Shown here one piece after another: positions 47,051-58,650 of a stretch of DNA of 64,000 nt. The notes beneath the pieces were generated by a model. That model did no database searches. It was not told the DNA's origin and saw only the letters and a program-made list of their open reading frames with translations. Numbering within the stretch: the first letter of the stretch is position 1; every line of letters starts with the position of its first letter. The DNA lies in contig CM062213.1 in the NCBI GenBank assembly GCA_031216445.1, positions 11,843,501 through 11,907,500 on the forward strand, given 5' to 3'. The position numbers and the translations under genes were made by a program. Source of the stretch: Lateolabrax maculatus (Eukaryota > Chordata > Actinopteri > Acropomatiformes > Lateolabracidae).

Positions 47051-47870
47051 CTTGGAGCAGGTCGAGGTTGACCTCAAAGACATCTCATGGAACATGAACA
47101 CAGATTAAGGCGCATACAATGCAATCCTAGTGTCAAAAGGCACTAGTCATTGTAGATTTTCCCTTTACCCTTTTTACTTCCTGTCACTCTCAGGTTTAGA
47201 ATAAATGAAACAGTGCTGGCAACAGAATTTCAAAAAATCTTAAAAAGCAGACTTGAATGTAAAAGCAGCTGTGTGAGCTTTACCCAGAATCTCTCCGCAG
47301 GTCTGTGATGCACAGGAGTTTAGACAAAGTGTATGCAACTCCAGCTCAGCCTGAGCTCAGAGCCTGCTGCCAAACACAAAGGTCCCAGAGATGAGAGTGA
47401 GTGGCGTTTAAGCCTCCAAACCAGCGAGCCATCTGTGCTGGGTGCCACCTAATCTCAACAGGAAACAGTCATTGCTGTACATCACATCATCTTCCTGTCT
47501 TCCTGTCAGCGCGGTCACACACTGAATTTTATCAGTGAGAAAGCTGTTGAACAAGGATTTGGGATAAATATGCCTCATATAATTTAAACTGAACATGTAC
47601 CGCTTCATTAAAAGGAGGATTTAGGTGGAAAACCTTTGTCTCACTATAACAGTCTCTTCAACACTAATATATTTATCAGACAAAGTCAAAATGGCATTGT
47701 CTCGGTTTAATCATCCAACAAGGCTTACTATTCTCAGATGGCACTTATTTGTGGGGGTGTCTCTTTACAATGGTGTGTTGGGGTTAATCACCGTACTCGA
47801 GGGGATCACTACACTCCCTCAACACGGATTAGAAACACTCAACTATTAGCTTCTTCTACGAGACCCCCAC

Positions 47871-47896
47871 CACACACACACACACACACACACACA
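47871..47896 (+). repeat. (CA)n microsatellite
   Basis: A 26-base run of CA repeats within bsn intron 3. Confidence 0.95.
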
Positions 47897-50800
47897 AAGA
47901 AACACACCCATCTCTCTGTCTCTGTCTCTTTTTGTTTGTGTCTGTATTACCTCTTATAAATACTCAGTCTTATTATGTGCAGGGGTTTTAAAATGCTCGC
48001 CCTGCTGTTGCTGCTAAATCAACAGAGCGCAGACTGAATCAAGAGGCCTGAGTACCCGTGTTGCAATGTCAACTGCAACCGATTCAACCAGAAGTAATTG
48101 CCAATTCAATCAACGTGTCAACAGCAAGCAGTCTCCAACTAAGGCATGTAGACAGGAGGAAGAGGAATGCAAACAGAGGGAGAGGAGCACTGAAACGTGC
48201 AAAGAGAAGGAGGATGCATGTGTAGATCCATCCTGACCTAAACTGAAACAAGAGAGACAAGAGAAAAAAACACCCAGTGTCACATTAAAGAATGTCAAGG
48301 GGAACATTTAATGTGTCTGGCACATCACCCAAATCTGTATACCCTAATGTAAGAGAACTGCAAAACATTTGAGAAAGAAATAAAACAAGGTCCAAGCCAA
48401 CAATTAAATACTATTTATACATTTATAAATAATTACAAGAATCCATTCCTGCTTTTGGTATACTGGCAGGTTTACAGTGAAGTGAGTCAGGACCACACAG
48501 ATCAACCCATTAATACGTTTGAAATAAGAGAACAGGAAGTACAGTGATGTGTGTGGGTGTCCATACTGTATGTTAGTGTGTATGTGGGTGTTTTCAGAGC
48601 TGCAAAATTTCTTACTTAAAAGAATACCAGATGCTACCATTAGCATTTTAAAATGGTAATCAGTAGCATAATTCAAAATTGTTCATTGTTGAAATAACTA
48701 AAATCACAAGAAGATGTAGTTATGGGTAATATTTTTATTTATTAGCTCATTTATTATCAGTTATTAGCATCTAACTATAGTAATATAGTGGTGTTATTGT
48801 TGGTCTTCTTAAGTGTTATTAACTGCAAATAAAACCATTTTGTGTCTGTACTCAAGAAATTCCCACTGTATGTAATCTGTTAGTCCCCAACACTGTGTTT
48901 CAGTGGGCGTGAAAACATGTATCCTGGCATGTGCAGCATGTGTAAGATGTATGTGGGTGTGTGAACCTGAATTCTTGTACCAGTACTATATGTGCGCTGG
49001 CTTGTATAAGCATATAGCACATGCAGCGCAAAGGGATATGGAAGTATTAAAAGGCAGCAAGCAGCTGATTGAGGCCTGGTTGGGTGTTTGAATCGGTGAT
49101 GGTGTACCATCATCACTTTGGGAGCAGCCAGGCTGAGCACGGCAGGCTTGGATGCATGATGCCGGCAGCCATCTGGCTTTGGATGGGACTCCTGAGGGAG
49201 ACACAGGCTGGTGCCAACCTTCAGAAAACACTTCCAGCATGTTTGAGAATGAGAATGACATGTTCATCTATACTGTGGCTCTGTGTGAGAACAGCAACTG
49301 TGTTCCTGCAGAGCTGTGACACATTCACAAATACTACATGTTATACATATGTTTACTGTATGCCGGGCATGTCCTCAAGGACACAGCGGTCTCAAGCAAT
49401 TTGTAGTCCTGAATGGAAAAATAAAAACTAAGGAATTTTTAAGGTTTTTAAATTTAGGAATTTCTGTATTTATTTGGATTTAATCTGTGCGTAGCTCTCA
49501 GTAGCTGTTGGATATAAGTGATTCATCAGCTGAATCAACATCATGTTCCATTTGAATAAAGACGTGTTTAAAAATTAAACATAGTTTTTAATGGGTAAAT
49601 TTTGTGCTACAAAATGCTTTATCTGCGACTTCTCATTATCAACATTTCATCATGTGCTAACCGCATAGTTTACTGCAACCTATGTTGTAGGCACATAAAA
49701 GTGAGCCAATATGTAGTTATTGCAGACAGTGTGGCAGACTGTTAAAAGGTCTCTCTTTGCACAGTAATTGCTTTGTCACAGCTGAGCACAACACAGAATG
49801 AGACTCTGAGAGTGGCCTTGTATGTGTGCATATACTGTATGTGTGTTCTGTAAGTGTTTATGGCTTCATCATATATGGTACAATAACTGTGTGCTGGTGA
49901 AGATGACATAATGAGAAGGTGGAAAAGACTGTAAAATAATGAGTAATTTGAGGGTAAACATGTAAACAAGTTATTTAAATGCTAGCCTTATTTCAAGCAA
50001 TGTATTGTTTCTGGCAGACCAAATCCTTGTGAACAAGGAACAGAGCCAGGATAGACCACTGCTGAACTTTCAACGCTGAAACATTACCAGGATATGCTGA
50101 TATTAAATAGATGTTTGTCTGCTCCACCTTAATATTCTTGAGGATGAGAGAGAATCTTATCTGGAAGTTCAAAAATATGGTTGATAATATTGTACATGTT
50201 CTAAGTAGACTTTTTTGTATATGAAGTACGGCATATAATTCCCAAATTACATCTCAAATACAACTTCAAACTCAGCCTCATGCAGACACCTGCAGTAAAT
50301 CTAATATGCACCTACACGTATGCATTTCTTCTCTCACACACGTATGCACATACGCACATGCATCAACACAAACTGACCTTATGTGACATGAGGAATCAAA
50401 CGCAGCGCTCTCACTGCTCCACACTGCATGCACTATTTATAATGTTCTCCTTCATTGAATTATTGATGAGCTATGTTTTCTGTTTCTCTACACTTTTTCT
50501 ACAGTTCTGTGAGAAATTCAGTCCTTTTACTAATGATCCACTCAGGCCCTCTCGTCTCGTTGCAAACAGAGGGCACACTTCTATATCATAATAATAGACA
50601 CGCAGACTCAGATCAGTGTGCCTGCCCAACCGTAGGAATGAAATGTTAGGCATATGGGAAAACCGGCAATGGAAGAATAATGTTATAGTGAGACTATTGG
50701 GAACTGAAAAATAATGCATTGTGTCAAACATGCTTCTACCTGTATTTACAGGCAAAAAAAAGCTACGGCAGTAGCCCGTGCTCGCAGAAGGAGACAGAGC

Positions 50801-53592
50801 TATTCAGGAATGAGTATTAACATGCAGTGTACTGTAAATCAGATGGAGCAGCAGGCATTTCAGTGACAACATTACACATTACCACATACAACTGTTCTAT
50901 TTGCAACCAAAGTCTGAGGAGACGACAATGACACAAGGTTGGTTTTAATCTCCTTGAGAAGCATAATGGGGGAGGAAACAGTCTCAAAACAAGGACATCT
51001 TATTTACTCAGAGCCACACATGACTTTCAGCACTAATTGATGTGAAATATTGTGCAGCGTAACAAACAGTTGGCTTCTTCTCACTCATTATCTCTGATTC
51101 TCACTCTCTTCCTCCTACTTCTTCTCAATCTATCACCTCTTTCCTTTCTCTCCTCCTCCATTCTTCCACTCGTTCTCACAGAGACGCTGGCAGTCATCGT
51201 CTCATCACAGATTTAAAAGGGGTTGACTATTTTTTATGTGATACAGCTCAGCCTTATTTGTTCTGAATGAATTATGCATTGTGTCACTCATGGGGTGACA
51301 AAAAATGTATTTTCATGAATATTTCCAGCATTTTTCTATTTTCCACAAGCTTCAGATTGTTTTTTAAAAATCCTCCCTACGTACTGTTGCAGAAAATGTA
51401 ATTACAGGACGTCTATTACAAGCAAAGCTTTCAGTGTGACATAGTTAAGGCAGGTAACACTTTATACTCAATATTTCCAAATTTGCTAATAATCAAGGTC
51501 AATTTGTAGAGATTTGTCTCCATTTATGTTTTAGTTGTAACCTTTGTCACAGTAGAATATTTTTTCTTTACTCTGTTTCAATGTTGTAAAAACAGAAAAG
51601 GTTAGTTGAATACTTTTTATAGCCACTTTAGTTTAACCATTTATTGTTGTTTTTTTATTGCTTTAATTACATGGGCCATAATCAGCAGCTCATTTGCATT
51701 TTCCCCCCATTTACGTTGTCGCTTTCTATTAGTGGAAGCAGACTTTGTTTACTGTAAATTGGAAAAACAGCTACTTTTGAATAGATGAAGACATGCAATC
51801 CAAGTGGAAAATCAGTTAAAACTTATTTGCTCCTTTTAAAAAGAACCTGGGACTTTTTTAAATGAATATCTGTAAAAAAAAAAAAAGTTTTTTAAAGAAA
51901 ACCTTTAAACCCCTAAACACAAAAACAACAGCTGACCTTAGAGGAAAAGTCTGATGCTGTTCTATATATTTCTGCTATCACCAATACAAGAAAATACCAA
52001 AATTGATTCAACTATTCTATAATCCTAATTATGACTGGTTTTTAAATCTTCTAGTAAGAACCAATGGGCTTTGGGCTGAGAGCCACAGACAGGGCAGGGA
52101 AGTCAGAAAGTATTGAGTGATGGACTAACACATTGTTTGTTTTGATCTTTTCATGGGATTTGTTGATAATAATAAAAATACCTGTAACTTCACCTACAGG
52201 CACCCTCATGAAAACAGGGAGTGGTGATTACAATTCTGCCTGCAGCAAGCAGGGAGTCACAGAGAAGAAACAGAAAACGGAGCGACAGAAAAGTTTGGAG
52301 AGATTAGCAGAGGATGAGGAGGAAGAGTGTGCCAAACAGACTGTAGGAAATCAAGCTGAGAAAGTACAAAGCCTCTCACCATGTCCAAATGCTTCTCACC
52401 CACTCGGGAGTGACCAACCTGCCTGCTCACATGGAATGACAACTGTTCAAAGATTTGGAAAAAATGCACCTTATGCTGGATTGAGCAGGAGAAACACACC
52501 TTACAACAGAGTCTCTCATGAAAATAGAGCAACATCAGTCTGAAAGTTTTTGTAGACTCTCAGCATCTTAGCAGCCAAGCATGAAAGGCACGCCTGACAA
52601 ACAAATTATCTCTCTGTTTCCATAGCGATCTATGAATGACCTGTGCTAGTGCCTGTGACAACCAGATGCTTGGGAAGACAAGACTCTCCCATAAAAAGCC
52701 AGCACTCTGCAGAAAGCCTGTTATTACTGCTATCATTCAATTGGACTTGATTTGCATAATTAAACTCTGTTATTGCCTGGCTCTGGAAGCCACTGCAAGT
52801 CCCTGCACTTACCAACTGGAAGACAGAGGACAAGGGGACACTTAAGGGAGGAATACACCCTCAGCTGACCCCTGGATGTGACTAATCAATACTACGATTA
52901 TCCATTAAATTGAACTTGATAAGGCTCTGTTTCCTGTAGATTGGTAATATATTTCTGTGCAGCTCCAGGGCAGAGTGCACACTGATGAGGTGAGTCACAG
53001 CCTAGACTTCACTCTGCTAACTACATGAAAGGCCCTGACAGACCAGAACAGAGAAGGCCTAATGGAGAAACAGAGACAAAAGCTCACAGGCTTACAGAAA
53101 GCATCGTGTCTACAAGCTACTTACAGAACATGCAGCCTAAACATCCAAACATCAACCATTCCTGTGCAGAAATGTTCTTTGCATTAAATTTCTGAAGTCA
53201 TGTGTTGATCCATCTGCTTTAAAGAATGAGAGTGAATAATGGACCAATACTAAGAAACAATAGAACCAGCATAGACATACAAAAAGGGATCAGGAAGAAC
53301 CGCAGAGACGGAGCAAACTGAGGCGATTGTTTGCCATTTGACAGCACCTAAAGCCAAATACTTGATTCATGCGTATAGGAATCCTCTGTAAAATGCAGCT
53401 ATTCACTCCAAGACTAGGCAGCCACAAATGGATAACACAACCCATTCAACTGCACTATGACACAGCATCTTTCACAGAAACACGTCAATAAATCATTTCA
53501 TTTAGCAAATCCATGGTCTGAAAGCCGTTGCAGGCCAGTTGACACTTCGTTACACACAGCTGAAAGCCAAACAGATCAAATCAGAGTCTTAC

Positions 53593-54465
53593 CTCGACTA
53601 GATGAGGAGTGGGATTGAATCCACACATGTTGCACACTTGGTAGTGGCACTGTGTGCAGGTGTTATAGTTGGGTTGTTCTGCTGTGTTGCCGATGTTGAG
53701 GTTTGTCTTGCAGAGAGGACAACAACCTTTGGGTTTAGAGGAGTCTTGGGGAGCGTGCGGTTGTTGCTGCTGAGCAGGGGCTCGAGGCCCTTGTTGTGCA
53801 GGCTGAGGTCCTGAGGGTTTACCTGCCCCAGGCCCTGGACCAGGAGGTCCTCCTGGTTTGGGAGCCGGTTTTGGGGGCTGTTGTTGGGGTTGGGTAGTCT
53901 CAGATATGAGAGTGCTGGCTTGGTTAAGGAGAGAAGCACCAAAGCCAAACAACTTCCCAAAAGTCTGCTCTGGAGGTGGGGGCTGTCGTGAAGGAGAGCT
54001 CCCCGCACTGCGAGTCTGGTCTTGGCGGGGGTGCTGGGGTTGGTGGGCGGGGGAGCTGCGGGACAGATCAGGCTGTGACGGGGCCTTGGCCATGCCAGGG
54101 AGAGGGACTGCCCCTGGAGGGAGCTTTATTTGTTGCTGACCTGGGCCAGCTGGACCAGTCTGTTTGGCAGAGCCCTGCGCTGGGTGGCCCTTCGGTGGTT
54201 GGGCCTGCGCTGGATGGGCCTGCGCTGGGGGGGGCTGCGCTGGATGGGGCTGCGCTGGGGGGGCCTGCGCTGGATGGGCCTGCGCTGGAGGCTGCGTCTG
54301 GGGAGGTGTCTGTGTCTGGGGTGCAGGCGAAGCGTCAAGTTTAAGTTCTGGTTTGGCTGTGTGAGAAGGAGAGTGTATCTGTTGCTGACTCTTGGAGCGT
54401 GGCGTGGTCATGTCCATCCCCAACGCTCTCTGCATCTGACAGTTCAGACAAAGCCACTCCTGAAC
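53593..54465 (-). CDS. bsn: Bassoon exon 3: end of zinc finger 1 to most of zinc finger 2
   Basis: The 873-base exon (291 codons, phase 0 at both ends) starts after TCTTTCACAG with VQEWLCLNCQMQRALGMDMT, the last two cysteines of zinc finger 1 and its tail, matching mammalian Bassoon closely. Next is a Gln/Pro/Ala repeat region (about 55-100), then GKLFGFGASLLNQASTLIS (about 165-183), a motif kept in the family. Zinc finger 2 fills residues 242-291, with cysteines at about 249, 252, 270, 273, 278 and 281 and the sequence NTCTQCHYQVCNMCGFNP; two more cysteines come from exon 4, giving eight for two zinc ions. The exon ends at CGAG|GTAAGA. The start codon and the first half of finger 1 lie upstream, outside the window. 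Confidence 0.97.
54180..54300 (-). repeat. bsn: 15-bp minisatellite coding PAQ(A/P)(H/P) units
   Basis: The plus strand repeats units such as GCCTGCGCTGGATGG and GCCTGCGCTGGGGGG about eight times. On the coding strand this gives (A/P)HPAQ and PPPAQ pentapeptides inside exon 3. The unit length is a multiple of three, so copy changes keep the frame. Confidence 0.9.
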
Positions 54466-54545
54466 CTGTGAAAGAAAAACATAAAAAACAAAACAATGAC
54501 CATAAGCTACAGCTACTAGTCTTAATCTTTCAGTATAAAAAGTCA

Positions 54546-54905
54546 CTGTGGGAATTAAATAAATAGTTTGATATATTTGGAAATATGCTGAGAGTGATAT
54601 ATGATAAGAGTGATAACACTCTCGTGTGTACATCTCCACCCAAGGTGACTTCACAAAGTGACTGCACCCAGCCAAGAAAAGGTCCCCAAAAAAAGGATAA
54701 CTTGTCGTTTTTACAGTTTGGATTTTGCACGAATTAAACGAACAAAATAAAACGTGTTAATAAGTGATCTTAGAAGGTGCCGGTGAGCAGATTTTGTTAC
54801 CTTTGGACACATCCAGGCTACCTGTCCCCCTGTTTACAGTCTGCTATGCTAAGCTAAACAAAGCTAACTGGCTGCTGATGGTGGCTTCATATTAACCGTA
54901 CAGAT
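54546..54905 (-). repeat. Dispersed teleost repeat (CTATGCTAAGCTAAACAAAG copy)
   Basis: It begins AGTTTGATATATTTGGAAAT and ends with CTACCTGTCCCCCTGTTTAC, CTGCTATGCTAAGCTAAACA, AAGCTAACTGGCTGCTG and TTCATATTAACCGTACAGAT. This is the complement orientation of the fragment at 4700-4815 and belongs to the same family. Confidence 0.6.
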
Positions 54906-57900
54906 ACAAAAGTGTCTCTCTGAATTTCAGAGATGCAAGTAACTCTAAATTGCCTATGGGTGTGAATGTGAACATGAGTGAGTTGGTCTGTTTATGTGAC
55001 AGACTGGCTGCTTTCCCCAATGCGTGCTGGGATAGCCTCCAGCCAGCTTTGAATAGGAAAAATTGTGTATGGAAATGATTGAATGAAAGAATAATTGTGA
55101 ATGATGTAAAGTATCTCATTGAGGAAGGATTTAAGCGTCCCGTGCCTCCGCATGGGCATTTATTGGTAAACATAATTTTGGGTTACCCATAAACAAACGT
55201 GCAGGCAATAAATGTGACAGACGGGATGAACTCTGGACTTCTTCAATAAATCATGGCTGCCCCTGATTTTGTGTCTTCCCTCAAGTCTTTTCTGTGTGTC
55301 TCTTCCCTTTTTGCTTTCTCTTGCATTCCCTCTCTTTACACATATTCCCTTTCTCATTAAAATCCTCTCACCATTCTCCTCTTGTTTCTCCTGCTGTTAT
55401 CATTTCCTTTAAGTCTCTGCTGCGCCTATCTTCTTTCTGTCTATGTTCTTCTTGCTCCATGTAGGCACATAAGAAGGTGAAAGTCAGAAAGAGGCCCTTG
55501 TGATGGCACATGGCCATACGTGGTAATTGGCATCCTGGTGCTTTGACAGCTGCCACGCTATTGTAGCTGTCTTGGATTTGTGATCATTACATAATGCCTT
55601 AATGCATTATAAATGCAGTCAGACAAAGGTTATGTAAGGGTTAGGGCTGGTTTGGAGGGCTTTTTTTATACCTTTAGGTGAAAATTCCCTTTAAGCCTGT
55701 AAAGGTGAATTCATTAGAACCAACTATTGTATATGAAGTACAATTTAATAATACAGTATTACTTCAACAACAACCAACACAGCTTTACTATACATATATG
55801 ATCCAAACTTTACAATATATGTGAACTACTACCTTATCACATAGTACTGATGATAAATTGCAAGTGGACAGTAATACTGAAAAGGTCCTATAAATATATT
55901 CTAGTAACTGTGAGTGTATGCAAATGATATGCTGAATTATGCTCATGTAATAAATTTTAATTGTTAATATACTTCTTTATTAGGTTTTAATTGCAAAAAT
56001 GTTATTGTCTGTTTAGAGCATTGTTTCGTATATTATCTGTTAAAAACAGTGTTAGTTTGTGCAAGCTATCAGGCTAGTTGTCACTTCACAGTTTACCTAC
56101 AGTAGTATGAGTCACTGAACCTAAAGTGTAGCATTGCTCCGCATATTGCAAAGCGCTGACTCACTGCTATGCTTTGACTTTTACTTTAACAAGAAACTCT
56201 GCTAAAACAGTAACTGGACCCTGGCTGATAACGTCTAATTCTGCCAGAGCCTGAAAATCAGACTGAACTGCCACTTCGTTTCACTTCATTATTCATTAAT
56301 AATTATTCACCCTGTTGATTTACTGAGAAAATTGAGACGCGAGTAATGATTCAGAGGACGGGAACCAGGCTCATTTTGCTGTCCTCTGGTGGTAAAAATC
56401 CGTGATGAAGTGACAGAAATATACGTGGTGTGTCCAGTATGCCGCGACATTACCATTCGGTGTGGCTACAGGTACAACAGAGCACACGTTTTCTGATGCA
56501 GCTCTAATAGACTTTATACATTTTATTGAACTGAATGGATCAGATTCAGCTTATACAAAGAGTAGTCTCAGGTTGCTTGTGATGCTTAAACAAATGTCTT
56601 CATCGTGTGATTTTGCAATAACACTACGCCAAAATCACCTCACAACGCAGCACTGTTTCCAGAAGCTTGTCTTAACAGCTAGATAGCTACCCAGCACATT
56701 GATAGAAAATATAGACGGAAAAATTGCCACGAAAATGAGGACAAGGGTGGATGAGATTGACAAATTGTTGTAAATCGGTTTATAGATCAGCTTCAATCGC
56801 TTTTAAAAACATGAGCTGCTCCTAGCAACTGCTACCGCTGCTTCCAGGTCTATTGAAAATGACATTGGCAAGACAAAAGTGTCACTCTTAGTTAGGGAAA
56901 ACTAAAACAAAATAACCCTCAAACAGAAATCAGCAACACGTGAACACAATGTCAGACCCATCGGCGGTTCTAGATGTGGTCAAAAGTGAGGTAGGCGTCA
57001 TTTTTTTTTACCAGACAGGGCAGTGAAACAATGCTTTTCAGCCTGCTGTTAAGGTACTCTTTAATGCCAAGGTGACACAATGTTGTCAATCTCAATTTCC
57101 TTTTAAATATATTAAAATATTTTTTATACTGACCAAGACCTCTGATGTCTGTATCCTAATATTGTAAAGCCCCCTGATGTAAATTGTCATTTGTGATTTT
57201 GAGCTATATAAATAAAATTTGACTTAAATTGAACCGTTCACTGCTTTAAAGAGTAACCACTCCACCTGCCTTACAGTATTTCTCAGTCTGTGTCTAAGTC
57301 AGTCATTCAATCATTTAGGCATACAGTAAGTCAGTATAGACAGAATAAGCTCAGCAGCATTGTAGCCTTGTGCTTGGCACCCGGCCAGTCCTCAGTATAA
57401 GGAGTGATGAGGCCATGGTTTTCACTGTCAATCAGGGAAAATGAGAAGGTGGGAGCAGAGGTGAACCCTGGGGACAGTCAGAGTAATGTGTACAGGGAAA
57501 TAAGCCAACACAGGAGCAACACAACACCATCCAACAAGGGACGCCTCATCCAATCAGAGACTCACAAGCGTGAACTCCTCTTTCCATCATTATTATTGTC
57601 CTTTTTTCTTTCCAAATTACAGTTAGGATAATCATATTAAGCCTTTTGGGAAAAAAACTAACTGGAAAAACAAAGAAAGCAGCTGAGGGGAGGGCAAGGA
57701 GCTATTTATCAATTTCATTGTGTTTCTACTTGCCTCCACCTCATCTTTCCTTCTCATTCCTCTCTGCGCCCCCCTTGTTATGAGGCAATCATGTGGATCT
57801 TTATGAAATCTGATCTGTATCAGCAAAAAACAAGCGCACTGCACACTCTGTCTCCTGCCCTTCTTCTCTTTCAGTTCTCTGTTGTAACCCTCCATCTTGT

Positions 57901-58370
57901 TCTCCTTCCCCCATCTTTATTTCCCCTTTTTATCTGCATTTCTCACATCACATCACTCCCTCTAACTCTCTTCCTCCATCTCCATCTCAAGGATACATTT
58001 TTGATGGCTTTCATTCAGCCTTCATTTCATACATGGATCTAATTCCTGCCTTAGCTTGACTAATGTGTGTGTGTGTGTGTACAATCGTATGATACACGTC
58101 AAAGGTCATAAGCCAGGACCAGAGCCCACAGTTCTGTGTGAACTCAGCGTCTGCCAACAGGATGCTTGAGCACTGTGGTTTCATGAAGAACAACGACTTG
58201 CTGCCAGAAATAGAACCTTTTAGCAGCAAGGGTCCACAGAGACTTGGATATGGATCAAATAATGAGAGCAAAGCATCCTTGGCAACACACACACACACAC
58301 ACACATACATATTTACATTTTGAATTTTATGCTGATTTGGGTAGGATCTGATACTCTTAATCATATCAAC

Positions 58371-58650
58371 TAAGGCTCCAACTAACGATTATTTTCAATT
58401 GTTGATTAATTTGGAGATTATTTCTTAATTAATTCATAGATTTTTTTTCCTAAAGCCCAACCTGATGACTTCAAATGTCTTCTTTTGTTCAGCCAACAGT
58501 CAAAAACCCAAATATAGTCTGTTAACTATCATATAAGTCAAAGACCCCCCAGAAATTCCTTACATTTCAGAAGCTGGGACTAGATAATGTTAGTAAGTGA
58601 CTAAATGCTTAATTGACAAATAGATTGATCAATAAATTGTTTCCATTCTA
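58371..58650 (+). repeat. Dispersed teleost repeat (CAACTAACGATTATTTTCAA copy)
   Basis: It starts AAGGCTCCAACTAACGATTA, runs through TTAATTTGGAGATTATTTCT, ATGACTTCAAATGTCTTCTT and TCAGAAGCTGGGACTAGATA, and ends near GATTGATCAATAAATTGTTT. It is the best copy of the family also seen at 34938-35253. Confidence 0.65.

Larger units (their letters stand above)
32946..53592 (-). other. bsn: bsn intron 3 (20.6 kb)
   Basis: A phase-0 intron between CGAG|GTAAGA and TTTTTCAG. It contains only scattered chance frames, several dispersed repeats (listed separately), a G-run motif at 33468-33486, a perfect hairpin at 41741-41772 and a more GC-rich patch near 46600-47050. I could not support any nested gene or RNA gene. 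The 136-codon plus-strand frame at 52133-52543 and the 134-codon minus frame at 46588-46992 show no domain. Confidence 0.85.

Noticed and set aside
52133..52543. 136-codon plus-strand frame in intron 3
   Set aside because: It has no recognisable domain, no splice or promoter context and ordinary base composition, so it is taken as chance.
17870..54465. Piccolo (pclo) instead of Bassoon
   Set aside because: Piccolo shares the zinc fingers and coiled coils but continues into PDZ and C2 domain exons. Here the gene ends LGKKFTSLW after a Gln-rich region, with AYHLGQEETDWF before it, as in Bassoon.
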